A DNA stretch of 64,000 nucleotides, from the NCBI RefSeq assembly GCF_004745645.1, contig NZ_SRMB01000002.1, forward strand, positions 868,001 through 932,000, written 5' to 3'. This document shows, in pieces, positions 32,848 to 42,476 of this stretch (the stretch's first letter is position 1; each line of letters starts with the position of its first letter). The DNA is from Hymenobacter metallicola (GTDB lineage Bacteria; Bacteroidota; Bacteroidia; Cytophagales; Hymenobacteraceae). The notes under the pieces were generated by a model, which was given only the letters and a program-made list of their open reading frames with translations, was not told the origin of the DNA and ran no database searches. A program made the translations under genes and the position numbers.

Positions 32848-32864
32848 AATTGATGTTCTATTGC

Positions 32865-34541
32865 CTACTTCTGATTCTCCAGGAATTTATCGGCGGTGCG
32901 CAGGGCCAGGGCCATGATGGTCAGGGCGGGGTTGACGCTCAGGGCGCTGGGAAACACCGAGTTGTCGCAGATGTAGAGGTTGGGCACGTCGAAGGCCTTG
33001 CCGTTGGCATCCACCACCGCGTCGTCGCCCGAGAGGCCCATGCGGGCCGTGCCGATAACGTGGGCCGAGCGGGGAAACGCCCAGATGTCGGTGGCGCCGG
33101 CCGCTTCCCAGATCTGGCGCATCAGCTTTTCGGCGTGGGCGTTCATCCGGATTTCGTTTTCGTGGTTGGTGAAGTGCAGCCGGGGCTTGGGCAGGCCGCG
33201 GGCGTCTTTTTCCTCGGCCAGCTCCAGGAAGTTGTCAACGTGGGGCAGACAGTCGCCCAGGATGTTGATGCCGGCAATGTGGTTGTACTGCTGCATGTAC
33301 TGGCGCAGCGCCTCCCCCCAGAGCTTCCGGCCCCGGGCCACCTGCCCGGCAAAGGTGACGGGCATAATGCCAATGCTTTGCAGCAAATAGCCGCCGGCAA
33401 AATCGGCATCCTTGGGCCGGAAGGTATCCTGGGAAATCAGGGAGCCCGGAATGCCCTTAAACGGCCGCACTTCCTCGGCAAACGTGCCGAAGACCTGCAC
33501 GCCCGGGTGGGCCATGAAGTTGCGGCCCACGTGCCCGCTGCTCAGGGCCAACTCGTTGAGCAAGAGCAGCCGCGGAGTTTCCACAGCGCCGGCACACAAG
33601 AATAAGTGGCGGCAGCGCAGGCGCTGCTCCTCCCCGTTTTGCTGGTAAATAACGCCGGTGACTTTGCCCGTCTCGTCCCGCTCGATTTCGGTGACGTACG
33701 AGTTGGGCCGGATGTCGGCGCCGTGGGCGGCGGCCAGGGGCAGGAAGGTCACGTCCATGCTGGCCTTGGCCCCGGTGCTGCAGCCGGCCTGGCAGAAGCC
33801 GCGGTTGGTGCAGGCCTCGCGCCAGCCCACGCCCTCCTGGTAGTAGCGCGCCGACAGGGCCGCATTAGCCGCGGGGGAAGTCTTGATGCCCAGCACCTCG
33901 CAGCCCCGCTGCATGAGCTGGGCGGCGCCGTTCAGCGGCAGCGGGGCCAGCGGGTAGCCCTTGCGGCGGGCCGGCCCCCACGGATACGGTGTGGGGCCCG
34001 AAATACCCAGAAACTGCTCCAGCTCCTCAAAATAGGGTTCCAGCTCCTCGTAGCCGAAGGGCCAGTCCTGGCCCACGCCGAAGTCGCGGTGCAGGTGCAG
34101 GTCTTCGGGCTGGGGGCGGGGGGTGTAGGCCGTGTAGTGCAGCGTGGAGCCCCCGACGCCGGTGCCGGAGTTGTTTTTACCGAATGCCACCGGGTCGTGA
34201 CCGGCCGAGAGCCGCTCGTCGTTCCAGAACAGGAATTCCTGGGCTTTTTCGTCGGTAGCGAAATCCTTCTTGGGGTCGTGCCAGGGGCCGGCCTCCAGGG
34301 CCACCACTTTCAGGCCGGCCATAGCCAGGCGGGCCAGCAGCGGCGCGCCCCCGGCTCCGGTCCCGATGACGATGCAGTCTACGGTTTCGGCGGGCAGTGG
34401 AATTTCCAGCGGGGCGGGCTCGGGCACGATGGGTGTTTTGGGCGCGGCGCTGTCCGCCAGCAGGCTTTGCAACAGCGGATCCTGAATTTCCGGCTTCACG
34501 GGGTTCAGCACACCTTCTTCCAGGGTTTCTTCGTCGGGCAT
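32865..34541 (-). CDS. GMC family FAD-dependent oxidoreductase
   Basis: A 558-residue flavoprotein that probably oxidises a sugar or alcohol. After a Pro/Glu-rich N-terminus of about 50 residues comes the FAD-binding IVIGTGAGGAPLLARL (about 57-72), then LEAGPW, NNSGTGVGGSTLHYTAYTPR, a Cys-rich patch (CTNRGFCQAGCSTGAK), HVIGTARMG and the C-terminal NPALTIMALALR. The Cys-rich patch is a feature of the membrane-associated sugar dehydrogenase subgroup. It lacks a signal peptide. It is downstream of, and in the same direction as, a gluconate 2-dehydrogenase subunit 3-like gene, its usual partner. The ATG at 34541 fits; the frame upstream is the family A-type palindrome. Confidence 0.9.
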   Translation of the reverse strand: MPDEETLEEGVLNPVKPEIQDPLLQSLLADSAAPKTPIVPEPAPLEIPLPAETVDCIVIGTGAGGAPLLARLAMAGLKVVALEAGPWHDPKKDFATDEKAQEFLFWNDERLSAGHDPVAFGKNNSGTGVGGSTLHYTAYTPRPQPEDLHLHRDFGVGQDWPFGYEELEPYFEELEQFLGISGPTPYPWGPARRKGYPLAPLPLNGAAQLMQRGCEVLGIKTSPAANAALSARYYQEGVGWREACTNRGFCQAGCSTGAKASMDVTFLPLAAAHGADIRPNSYVTEIERDETGKVTGVIYQQNGEEQRLRCRHLFLCAGAVETPRLLLLNELALSSGHVGRNFMAHPGVQVFGTFAEEVRPFKGIPGSLISQDTFRPKDADFAGGYLLQSIGIMPVTFAGQVARGRKLWGEALRQYMQQYNHIAGINILGDCLPHVDNFLELAEEKDARGLPKPRLHFTNHENEIRMNAHAEKLMRQIWEAAGATDIWAFPRSAHVIGTARMGLSGDDAVVDANGKAFDVPNLYICDNSVFPSALSVNPALTIMALALRTADKFLENQK

Positions 34542-34553
34542 AGCGGTGAAATA

Positions 34554-34647
34554 GTGAGATGGTGAACTGGTGAGCTTGATGTTCTGAAAGAGCGGTCCTG
34601 CGCAGTATGCGCAGTTCAGACGACCACTCACCAGTTCACCATCTCAC
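34554..34647. repeat. Family A-type tip palindrome between the two dehydrogenase genes
   Basis: GTGAGATGGTGAACTGGTGA... (34554-34574) and its exact 21-bp complement (34627-34647) flank about 50 bases that contain a CTGCGCA-GTA-TGCGCAG hairpin. The tips are a variant of those of copy A1. The right arm overlaps the 3' end of the upstream gene. Confidence 0.75.
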
Positions 34648-35257
34648 CTTCCTCCGGTTCCCGGTCTTCTTTTTCGTTGAGGGTAATCTTGGTCCAGCCG
34701 GGCACGTCGGCCAGGCCCACGTAGCCGATTTCTTCCTGGGCCAGGGGGTGGGCGTAGTAGTTCTCGGTCAGTTCGGCCAGCAGCTCCTCGAAGAAGCGGT
34801 TGGCCGACAGCGTATCCCAGATGGGGCCCGGCGCGGTTTCGTTCTGCACGGCTCGCAGCACGGCATCCTGCTGGGCGCCGGTCAGCAGTTCGAAGTATTG
34901 CCCAAACATGACCCGGGCACTTTCCCGAATACCGCCCAGCCCCAGCCGGTAGGTTTCCCGGTCGGGGGGCAGCACGTCGTAGCGCCAGCCGTCGGAGCCC
35001 CCGGTGAACAGGCGCTGGTCGATGCTCGGAGCCAGCTCGATGGGCGCTTCCCGGTCGGGCTGCGGAAACAGGCGGGCCGCTACCATGCGCAAGAGCTCAT
35101 AGGTAGCCGCGTCAAAATATTGCGGCTCGTACTCGGGCGCCCCGAGGCGGGCCAGCAGGGCCGTGCGCGTGGCTTCGGTCACCAGGTCGGTAGCCAACAG
35201 GGCCCGCACGGTGCCCGCCGGGTAAGGAGAAGAAGCCATATCGGAAAGGGATGCCAT
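34628..35257 (-). CDS. Gluconate 2-dehydrogenase subunit 3-like protein
   Basis: A 209-residue small subunit of a GMC-type membrane dehydrogenase. The family is normally periplasmic and paired with the flavin subunit. Recognisable parts: LLRMVAARLFPQPDRE near residue 60, IDQRLFTGGSDGWRYDVLP, and FFEELLAELTENYYAHP with GLADVPGW at the end. No Tat or Sec signal is seen in this copy. The last codons, EMVNW-stop, are made of the repeat tip at 34627-34647, so the native C-terminus may have been replaced. The upstream ATG at 35257 is used; M7 at 35239 is possible. It leads the GMC gene by 86 bases. Confidence 0.85.
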   Translation of the reverse strand: MASLSDMASSPYPAGTVRALLATDLVTEATRTALLARLGAPEYEPQYFDAATYELLRMVAARLFPQPDREAPIELAPSIDQRLFTGGSDGWRYDVLPPDRETYRLGLGGIRESARVMFGQYFELLTGAQQDAVLRAVQNETAPGPIWDTLSANRFFEELLAELTENYYAHPLAQEEIGYVGLADVPGWTKITLNEKEDREPEEGEMVNW

Positions 35258-35529
35258 AGAATATACGTTACTGACGAGCTAAGCGCCCGGAAGGTTATTG
35301 CCGTCGAGCTTTGTTCGGGATGAGTAACCAGCTCAGCGCGATTTTGTGCGACGGATCCTCAAAATAATCAACAGCTTATGCAGGATCTTTACTCTGCAAG
35401 CCGGCCTGAGCAGGGCTATAAGAATCGCAGAGCAGGGCTTATTTCTATATAGCAAAAGCCCCACAGTAAGCCAGGTTTTGTCTACCTTGAACAGGATTTA
35501 CTACCACTCATTGCCCCTTCCTATTGCGT

Positions 35530-38500
35530 ATGAAGCATCTTCTTTACTCACTGCTGGCCCTAGGGCTGGCTCACCCGGCGGCCGCCCAGCTCAGCGGCAT
35601 CAAAACGATTGACCCGGCCGGTACCGGAACCAACAACTACCCCAGCTTTAGCGCCGCTATTACGGCCCTCAACGCCGGGGGCGTGGGCGCCGACGGCGTG
35701 CTGTTTCAGGTAAAAAGCGGGGCCGTGTTTGCCGAAATCCCCCCGGCTATTACGGTGAGCGGCACGGCCACGGGCCGCATTATCTTTCTTAAAGAAGGCC
35801 CCGGGGCCAACCCCAAGCTGCAGGGCGCAGGCACGGGCGCTACCGACGCGGGCCTCACCCTCGACGGGGCCGACTTCGTAACCATCAACGGTATCGACGT
35901 GGTGGATGCGGCCAGCAATACCACAGCGGCCCAGCAGCTGGAATTTGGCTTTTGGCTGAAAGGTGGCGCCACCAACAACCTGGTGCTGAACAGCACCGTG
36001 GACCTGAACCGGGCCAACACGACCAAAACCTCCGGGGTGTTTGTGCAGGACGGCAACAACAACGGCAACCGCTTCCTGTCGAACACCATCCAGGACTGCT
36101 TCTACGGCTACAACCTCGACGCGGGTGGCACCAACTACGACAACGGCAACGAAATCGGGGCCCTGGCCGGCGGGGCCGCCAGCCGGGTATTGACCATTGG
36201 AGCCGGACCGGCCAACGTGCCCACGGGCATCGTCTACGGCATCTACCTGCGCAGTCAGACGGCGGCCAAGGTGGCATCCACGGAGGTGGCGGGCCTGACG
36301 GGTACCAGCGCGGTGTACGGCATCTACTCGACGGGCACCAGCAACAGCGCCGACATCTTCGACAACCGCGTGCACGCCATGACGGCCACCAACAGCACGG
36401 GTGCCTCGCAGGGCATTTTTGTGAATAGCGGCACGGTGCACAGCATTTACAATAACTACACCTACGATATTGCGGCTACCGGCACCTCGGGCTTTGCCTC
36501 GGGCATGGACATTACGGCCGGCACCACCAACTACGTTTACAACAACTTCGTCTACGACATCCGGGCCCTGGCCAGCACGGCCGGCACCTCGGTACGCGCC
36601 CTGAGCTTTCGGGGTGGCACGACCAACTATTGCTACCACAACACCGTGGTGCTGACGGGCACCCCGACGGCTGCAACCAACAAGAGCGGCGCCTTCTACA
36701 TTTCGGGCTCCCCGGGCGTTGATCTGCGCAACAACATCTTTGTCAACCTGCTAACCCTGCCCAGCGGCGGGGGCGGCGTGGCCGCGGCTTTTTTCAAGAG
36801 CACTGCCGTGCTGAGCAATCTGGCGGCGGCTTCTAACAACAACCTGTTCTACGCCGGCACGCCCTCGGCCGAGAAACCGATTTTCTACGGCGTAGCCACC
36901 ACCCCGGCCGTCGACCAGACCCTGGCCCAGTACAAGCAGCGCGCCGCCCCGGCCGACCAAAGCGCCGTGACGGAAAATGTGCCGTTTGTGAACCCGCTGA
37001 CCGACCCCCACCTGCAGCCCGGCGTGGCTACCCAGGTTGAAAGCGCCGGCCTGAGCCTGGTTGGCTCGCCCCTGCCCGTGCCGACCGATATCGACGGCAA
37101 CCCGCGCACCGTGACGTCGCCCGACCTGGGTGCCGACGAAGGCGCCTTCCAGGTAGTGGATGTTTCGGGCCCAAGCATTGCCTACCAGCCCTTGCCCAGC
37201 ATGGCCAACTCCGGCAACCGCACCCTGGCTAATGTCGTCATAACCGACCCCAGCGGCGTAGCCACCGGCGCGACTGGTCCCCGCCTGTACTACAAAAAGA
37301 AAACCGACGCCAACGTTTTCACGGCTTCGAATGATGCTACCGGCAACGGCTGGAAGTGGGTAGCGGGCAGCTCCAGCACCGCCACCCGCTACGACTTCAC
37401 CCTGGATGTTAGCAAGCTGCGCTCCGCTCCGGCGGCCGGCGACTCCATCCAGTATTTTGTAACGGCCCAGGACCTGGTGGCCACACCCAACGTGAGTGCG
37501 ACGCCCAGCCCCGGCTTTGCTGCTACTTCGGTAGCCAACATCAGCAGCGCCCCCACCAAGCCGAATGCCTACCGCGTGCTGGGCTTGCTGAGCGGCCTCA
37601 AAACGGTAGGTACCGCCACCACCGCCGACTACACCACTTTGACGGCTGCCGTAGCCGACCTGAACGGCAGTGAGTTGGGCGGCCCGCTGACGCTGGTGCT
37701 GCAGGATGCTACGTATCCGAATGAAACCTACCCCATTACGCTAAACCCCAACATCGGCTCCAGCACCACGAACACCGTTACTATTCGGCCGGCCCTCACC
37801 CAAAATGTGACCCTGACGGCACCGGCTACCGCTACCAGCCCACTGCTCATCGTGGATGCCGACAACGTAACCATCGAAAATGCCACGGGCAGCTTTGCCC
37901 TAGTTAATAATGGCACGGCCAGCAGCAGCGGGGGCCTTTTCGTAACCGGCGACAATGTGACGTTGCGCAACCTGGGCATTCTGGGCGGCAGCGCGACTTC
38001 GGCTTATGGCGTGGCCTTCAGCGGGGCCGCCAACGGCGTCGTGCGGGGCTGCACCATTGCCCGTACCGCCACCGGTATTCAGGTGCAGACCAACAGCACC
38101 AATTTCACGGCGGCCAACAACACCATCGGCGGCACGGGCACCGAGGCCGTGGGAGCCAACGGCATTGTGGTGCAGGCTACCCAGGGCTTTGTTATTAACA
38201 ACAACACCATTGCCGGCATCACGCGGGCCAGCAGCCCCTCGCTGGCCGGCATCATCGTCAGCACAACGTCCTCCGACGGCGTGATTGCGGCCAACCAGAT
38301 CCGCAATATCGTGCACACCGGCACGGGCACCAGCAGCAGCTTCGGCGCCTACGGTATCCGGCTATCGGCCACCGGGGCCAATGCCAACGTGGCGGTGGTC
38401 AACAACATGATTTCGGACCTGATGAGCTCCGGCGACAACGGCGTGCAGTTTGTGCCCCAGGGCATCTACCTGACCTCGGGGGGCGGCTACCGGCTGGGCT

Positions 38501-39510
38501 ACAACTCCATTCGCCTCACGGGCAATATTGCCGAGGGCGCCACGCCTATTTCCGCGGCCGTACAGGTAGCCAGCGGAGTAACCGACGTGTCGTTGGTCAA
38601 CAACATTCTGGTGAATCAGCAGACCACCACGGCCACCGGGGGCAAGGCCTACGCCCTCTACGCGGCGGGCTCGGCTTCGCCCTTCACCCTGATTAACAAC
38701 AACGCCTACTCGGCCCAGGGCAACCGGGCCCGGTTGGCCTACCTCAACGGCGCCGAGCAGACGACCCTGGCTGCCTTGCGCACGGCTACCGCCCAGGACG
38801 CCAACAGCCTGATAACCAACCCCGTATTCAGCCTCACCCTGACCGGCGACCTGCGGCCCGTGGCCAACGCCAACTGCAACCTCGACGGCAAGGCCCGGCC
38901 CGTAGCGGGGGTTACGACCGATATTGCCGGCAACCCACGCAATGCCACGACGCCCGACATTGGCGCCTACGAGTTTACAGCCGCGGCCCGCACGGCTCCA
39001 GTTGCTTCCAACAAGTCGGGTATTCAGGGCCAGGCCATTCCCGACCTGACCGCCACGGTGGCCCCGTTTGGGGTAGCCGTGTGGTACAGCGACGCTGCCC
39101 TGACCCAGCGCCTGTTTGCCGGCGCCAGCTTCGCCACGGGCCGCACTGCTCAAGGCACTTACACGTACTACGTGGTCGATTCGCTGAATGCCTGCGTGAG
39201 CCCCGCCACCGCGGTGCGCCTGACGATTCTGGGTCCCGACGCGACGGTGTCGGCCCTGCGCGACCTGCGCCTGGCCTGCTACCCCAACCCAGCCCACGGC
39301 AGCCTGACGCTGCAGGTGGAGGGCCCGGCCCGGACCATTTCAGCCGACTTGCTCGACGCCCTGGGCCGCCCGGTGCTGCACCTGCAAGTGCGCCACGACG
39401 CCCCCCTGACCCAGCACCCGGTTGATCTGCAGGGCTTGGCTAAAGGCATTTATCTGCTCCGACTCACAACCGAGGGCCAGACAACGGGCCGCCGGATTGT
39501 GGTAGAATAA
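35530..39510 (+). CDS. Large right-handed beta-helix protein with T9SS type A sorting domain
   Basis: A secreted or surface protein of 1326 residues. Signal peptide (KHLLYSLLALGLAHPAAAQ), then two related beta-helix modules: residues about 20-560 and about 685-1150. Both open with the same kind of segment (SGIKTIDPAGTG.. and SGLKTVGTATTA..) and end with IDGNPRTVTSPDLGADEGAF / IAGNPRNATTPDIGAYEF, which is typical of parallel beta-helix surface proteins. A short Ig-like domain (about 1160-1235, GTYTYYVVDSLNACVSPATAV) and the sorting domain (YPNPAHGSLTLQ...KGIYLLRLTTEG) follow. Adhesion or polysaccharide binding is likely; no enzyme residues are evident. The ATG at 35530 starts the signal. Confidence 0.85.
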   Translation: MKHLLYSLLALGLAHPAAAQLSGIKTIDPAGTGTNNYPSFSAAITALNAGGVGADGVLFQVKSGAVFAEIPPAITVSGTATGRIIFLKEGPGANPKLQGAGTGATDAGLTLDGADFVTINGIDVVDAASNTTAAQQLEFGFWLKGGATNNLVLNSTVDLNRANTTKTSGVFVQDGNNNGNRFLSNTIQDCFYGYNLDAGGTNYDNGNEIGALAGGAASRVLTIGAGPANVPTGIVYGIYLRSQTAAKVASTEVAGLTGTSAVYGIYSTGTSNSADIFDNRVHAMTATNSTGASQGIFVNSGTVHSIYNNYTYDIAATGTSGFASGMDITAGTTNYVYNNFVYDIRALASTAGTSVRALSFRGGTTNYCYHNTVVLTGTPTAATNKSGAFYISGSPGVDLRNNIFVNLLTLPSGGGGVAAAFFKSTAVLSNLAAASNNNLFYAGTPSAEKPIFYGVATTPAVDQTLAQYKQRAAPADQSAVTENVPFVNPLTDPHLQPGVATQVESAGLSLVGSPLPVPTDIDGNPRTVTSPDLGADEGAFQVVDVSGPSIAYQPLPSMANSGNRTLANVVITDPSGVATGATGPRLYYKKKTDANVFTASNDATGNGWKWVAGSSSTATRYDFTLDVSKLRSAPAAGDSIQYFVTAQDLVATPNVSATPSPGFAATSVANISSAPTKPNAYRVLGLLSGLKTVGTATTADYTTLTAAVADLNGSELGGPLTLVLQDATYPNETYPITLNPNIGSSTTNTVTIRPALTQNVTLTAPATATSPLLIVDADNVTIENATGSFALVNNGTASSSGGLFVTGDNVTLRNLGILGGSATSAYGVAFSGAANGVVRGCTIARTATGIQVQTNSTNFTAANNTIGGTGTEAVGANGIVVQATQGFVINNNTIAGITRASSPSLAGIIVSTTSSDGVIAANQIRNIVHTGTGTSSSFGAYGIRLSATGANANVAVVNNMISDLMSSGDNGVQFVPQGIYLTSGGGYRLGYNSIRLTGNIAEGATPISAAVQVASGVTDVSLVNNILVNQQTTTATGGKAYALYAAGSASPFTLINNNAYSAQGNRARLAYLNGAEQTTLAALRTATAQDANSLITNPVFSLTLTGDLRPVANANCNLDGKARPVAGVTTDIAGNPRNATTPDIGAYEFTAAARTAPVASNKSGIQGQAIPDLTATVAPFGVAVWYSDAALTQRLFAGASFATGRTAQGTYTYYVVDSLNACVSPATAVRLTILGPDATVSALRDLRLACYPNPAHGSLTLQVEGPARTISADLLDALGRPVLHLQVRHDAPLTQHPVDLQGLAKGIYLLRLTTEGQTTGRRIVVE

Positions 39511-39527
39511 CCCGGCTTGTTTTCACG

Positions 39528-39561
39528 AAAAAGGCGCTTCCGCACTGGAAGCGCCTTTTTT
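39528..39561 (+). terminator. Strong intrinsic terminator
   Basis: AAAAAGGCGCTTCC (39528-39541), loop GCACT, and its complement (39547-39560) running into a T6 tract. It ends the beta-helix gene and, by its A tract on the other side, may also serve the convergent SDR gene. Confidence 0.9.
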
Positions 39562-39618
39562 GTTTTCCTTATCAACGTCCGGCTGAGCCTTCTACTGCTG
39601 AAAGGGCACCGAGTGTAG

Positions 39619-40545
39619 TTACTGGTCGCTGGAAAGCTTACCGCCCGTGACGTGGACCAGGCTGCCGGTCATGAACGAGCCATCCTGGGAGGCGAGCAGC
39701 ACGTAGGCCGGAGCCAGTTCCTCGGGCTGACCAGGGCGCTGCAGGGCCACTTCGTAGCCAAACTTTTCGATTTCCTCGGCCGGCATGGTGGCCGGAATGT
39801 TGGGCGTCCAGACCGGGCCGGGCACCACGCAGTTGACCCGGATATTCCGCTCGCCCAGGTGGGTGGCCAGGCTTTTGGTAAAGGCGTGAATGGCCGACTT
39901 GGAGGCGGTGTAGTCGATCAGCAACGGGTTGCCGGTGAGGCCTACGATGCTGCCCGTGTTGATGATGGAGTCGCCGGGCTGCAGGTGGGGCACGGCGGCC
40001 TGGGCCATCCAGATATAGCCCAGAATATTGGTGTCGAAGGTGCGGCGGATCTGCTCCTCGGGAATGTCTTCGAATTTCTCCTGGGCCATCTGGAAGGCGG
40101 CGTTGTTGACTAGAATGTTGAGCCCGCCCAATTCGGCCCGGGTGCGGCGCACGGCCTGCCGGCACTGCTCCGGGTCGCGCACGTCGAGCTTGAGCAGGAT
40201 GCAGCGGCGCTTACGCTTTTCTATCTGACGCTTGGTTTCCTCGGCATCTACGTCGTTTTCGTTGTAGAGCACGGCTACGTCGGCGCCTTCCAGGGCAAAG
40301 GCAATGGCCACGGCCCGCCCAATGCCGGAGTCGGCGCCAGTGACGAGGGCAATCTTGCCCTCGAGCTTACCGGCGGCTTTGTAGTTGGCAAAATCGGTAT
40401 CGGGCTGCTGTTTCATATCGGCCTGCTTGGCCGGATAGGGTAGCTTTTCGGCTTTCATATCCTTGGCCGTGGGCCGCTTTTCGGGCTTGGGCGCGGCTGT
40501 TTTCTTCGGGGTTGGGGCAGAAGTAGATGCTTTTTTGGCGGCCAT
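39619..40545 (-). CDS. Short-chain dehydrogenase/reductase, YghA/general-stress type
   Basis: A 308-residue NAD(P)-dependent oxidoreductase. Rossmann motif ALVTGADSGIGRAVA (about 66-80), NNAA (145), Ser in NTGSIVG and catalytic YTASKSA (Tyr...Lys, about 213-217). The 60-residue Lys/Pro-rich N-terminus (KKASTSAPTPKKTAAPKPEK) with KLPYPAKQADMKQQPD is typical of the YghA/general stress protein 39 group. The substrate is unknown; the group is linked to stress tolerance. The start at 40545 is the only ATG ahead of that extension. It is divergent from the membrane protein at 40699. Confidence 0.9.
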   Translation of the reverse strand: MAAKKASTSAPTPKKTAAPKPEKRPTAKDMKAEKLPYPAKQADMKQQPDTDFANYKAAGKLEGKIALVTGADSGIGRAVAIAFALEGADVAVLYNENDVDAEETKRQIEKRKRRCILLKLDVRDPEQCRQAVRRTRAELGGLNILVNNAAFQMAQEKFEDIPEEQIRRTFDTNILGYIWMAQAAVPHLQPGDSIINTGSIVGLTGNPLLIDYTASKSAIHAFTKSLATHLGERNIRVNCVVPGPVWTPNIPATMPAEEIEKFGYEVALQRPGQPEELAPAYVLLASQDGSFMTGSLVHVTGGKLSSDQ

Positions 40546-40617
40546 GGGGCAGAGCGTAAGGGTTGGAGCTTGGACTTACGTAAAAAGCGGCGTATAGTCG
40601 AGCCGGCTCACGGGCGG

Positions 40618-40648
40618 TTGCAGGCCCCGCCGAATCCGGATACTTTTG
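40618..40648 (+). promoter_or_regulatory. Bacteroidota promoter TTG-N20-TACTTTTG
   Basis: TTG at 40618-40620 and a perfect TAnnTTTG box at 40641-40648, 20 bases apart, the consensus spacing. Transcription should begin near 40655. This supports the ATG at 40699 and rules out the longer open frame from 40570. Confidence 0.75.
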
Positions 40649-40698
40649 CCTCCCTCGCAGCTTGCCCTTCGTTCGGCCGCCGCTTCACTCCCCGGCCC

Positions 40699-42408
40699 AT
40701 GCCCTCGAAACCCACCTGGAATTTGCTTAACCGCCTGGCATTGGGCTTGGCCGTGCTGCTGCGCTGGGCCCACGAGCTGGCGATGCCCCAGCTCACGCGC
40801 GACATGCAAACCCAGACGGAAAGCGCCGTGAATCTGCTACGGGGCCAGGGCGTGAGCTTGGCGCGGGTCAACTGGCAGGATCTTTCCCAACCCATCTTTG
40901 AGCCCCTGAATCTGTGGCCGCCCGGCTACGCCTGGCTTATGGCGGGCTTGCTGCAGCTTTCGCCCAGCGTGCTGCTGGCTACCCAGCTCATGCACTGGGC
41001 CGGCCTGCTGGGCTTGCTAACGGCGTGGTGGTATCTGCTCCGGCCCTTGCGTAGCACGCTGGTACCCTGGGCACCGGCCGTATTCTTTCTGTTCTGGGGC
41101 TTGAGCAATGCTCCCTTCCACCTGCTTTTCGGCACCGATTTGCTGGCCCTGGCGTGCTACTCGGGAGGCTTGGCCCTGCTACTGCATCTGCTTACCCGCC
41201 CCGCGGCCGAGCAACGCCCGGCGGCGGCTATCCAAGCGGCGCTGCTGATGAGCGGGCTGGGCTTTGCCGCCTGCCTGTTCCGGTTTGCTTACTATCCGCT
41301 GGCCTTTTTCCTGCCGCTCGTTTTGCTGCTCGTGGCCTGGCGGGGCCGGCCGGGGCTGCTCCGGCCGGCCGGGGCGGCCCTGCTGCTGCTCACGGCCCTG
41401 GTCGGCGGGCTGCTCGTGTACCAGGCCCGCGTGGCCGGCGACGCCTACTACATCACCCAGTTTTATACCCAGCTCAGCACCGAGCCCAGCTCCCGCGCTA
41501 CCGGGGGGGTGTACTGGCACCACCTGCTGCAACTCGACCCGGTCCTCTACCACAGCTTTTTCTCGAACGAGCTGGACTTCAGCCGGCTTCCCCAGGGCGA
41601 ATTTATCCGGCGAATAAGCGCAGGACTTGTATCGGTGCTGGTGGGGGCGGTAGTGGTATTTGGGCTGCGCAACGAAGTGCGGGCGGCCCGGCGCGACGGG
41701 CATCGGGAGCTGACGCCCCGGCTGCTGTTTCACCTGCTTTTGCTCGGCACGGCCCTGCTCTGCGCCGGGTTGCTCGTGGCCTTGTCGTTGCGGTATCCGG
41801 CGGCGCTGGTGGGCTGGTTTGCCGGCGGCGTGTGGACCTATGTAGCTGATACCCGCTATTTTCTACCCGCCTTTTTGAGTGTGTCGGCTATGCTGCTGGT
41901 GCTGGTGCTGGCCCGGCCGCCCCGACTTTCGCCCGGGCTGCGGGCAGCGGCCCTGGCCCTGCTGGGTGCTTCCCTGCTCTTGTCACTGGTCACGCGCAAC
42001 CGGCGCACGGCTCAGTTGGTCTGGCAGCAGCCCGCCTTTTCAATGGACAAGCGGCCCGGCTACCCCTCCGACGTGCGCCAGCTCGACGAACTGCTGCGCA
42101 AGGTGCGGCCCGGAGAGCCGGTGCTGTTTGCCCGTAATTACTATAACAAGCGGGTGGAAATAGCGGCGCGCCTGGCCGGTCATATCATCATTGATGCCGA
42201 CTCGCTACTCGCCCACCAGCCCCTGCGCACCAGCCGGCCCGTGCTGATGCTATTCGACCTTAACCCGAATGCAGCGCCTAGCCCGGCGGTAGCGGATTTT
42301 TTGCGGCAGCACCGGGCTCTTCCCCAGCTGCGGCTGCATGCCCTGGATGCCCAGCTGCTGCAGTTGCAAATCCGGCCCGATTCCGCCGCTGTACGCCGCC
42401 GGCCCTAG
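40699..42408 (+). CDS. Polytopic membrane protein, glycosyltransferase-like (GT-C type), unknown
   Basis: A 569-residue inner-membrane protein with about ten to eleven predicted helices. Its layout follows the GT-C pattern: a hydrophobic first helix, a long loop (MQTQTESAVNLLRGQGVSLARVNW...), then PPGYAWLMAGLL with a conserved PPG loop, several helices, and a soluble C-terminal domain of about 130 residues (RQLDELLRKVRPGEPVLF, NYYNKRVEIAARL). This suits a lipid-linked sugar transferase, but no catalytic DxD is clear, so function is provisional. The ATG at 40699 is 44 bases downstream of the predicted start point. Its terminator is shared with the convergent old yellow enzyme gene. Confidence 0.7.
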   Translation: MPSKPTWNLLNRLALGLAVLLRWAHELAMPQLTRDMQTQTESAVNLLRGQGVSLARVNWQDLSQPIFEPLNLWPPGYAWLMAGLLQLSPSVLLATQLMHWAGLLGLLTAWWYLLRPLRSTLVPWAPAVFFLFWGLSNAPFHLLFGTDLLALACYSGGLALLLHLLTRPAAEQRPAAAIQAALLMSGLGFAACLFRFAYYPLAFFLPLVLLLVAWRGRPGLLRPAGAALLLLTALVGGLLVYQARVAGDAYYITQFYTQLSTEPSSRATGGVYWHHLLQLDPVLYHSFFSNELDFSRLPQGEFIRRISAGLVSVLVGAVVVFGLRNEVRAARRDGHRELTPRLLFHLLLLGTALLCAGLLVALSLRYPAALVGWFAGGVWTYVADTRYFLPAFLSVSAMLLVLVLARPPRLSPGLRAAALALLGASLLLSLVTRNRRTAQLVWQQPAFSMDKRPGYPSDVRQLDELLRKVRPGEPVLFARNYYNKRVEIAARLAGHIIIDADSLLAHQPLRTSRPVLMLFDLNPNAAPSPAVADFLRQHRALPQLRLHALDAQLLQLQIRPDSAAVRRRP

Positions 42409-42423
42409 CGGCGGGGCCCAAAA

Positions 42424-42458
42424 AAGCCCTGCCGCGGACAATGCGCAGCAGGGCTTTA
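42424..42458. terminator. Bidirectional terminator
   Basis: AAAGCCCTGC (42424-42433) and GCAGGGCTTT (42449-42458) between genes that end at 42408 (+) and 42477 (-). A6 precedes and TT follows. Confidence 0.75.
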
Positions 42459-42476
42459 GGGTTATTTACGATACGA

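Noticed and set aside
32865..34541. GMC oxidoreductase considered as a cholesterol or choline oxidase
   Set aside because: The Cys-rich patch and the adjacent subunit 3-like gene point to the sugar/gluconate dehydrogenase type rather than a choline or cholesterol enzyme; the substrate remains open.
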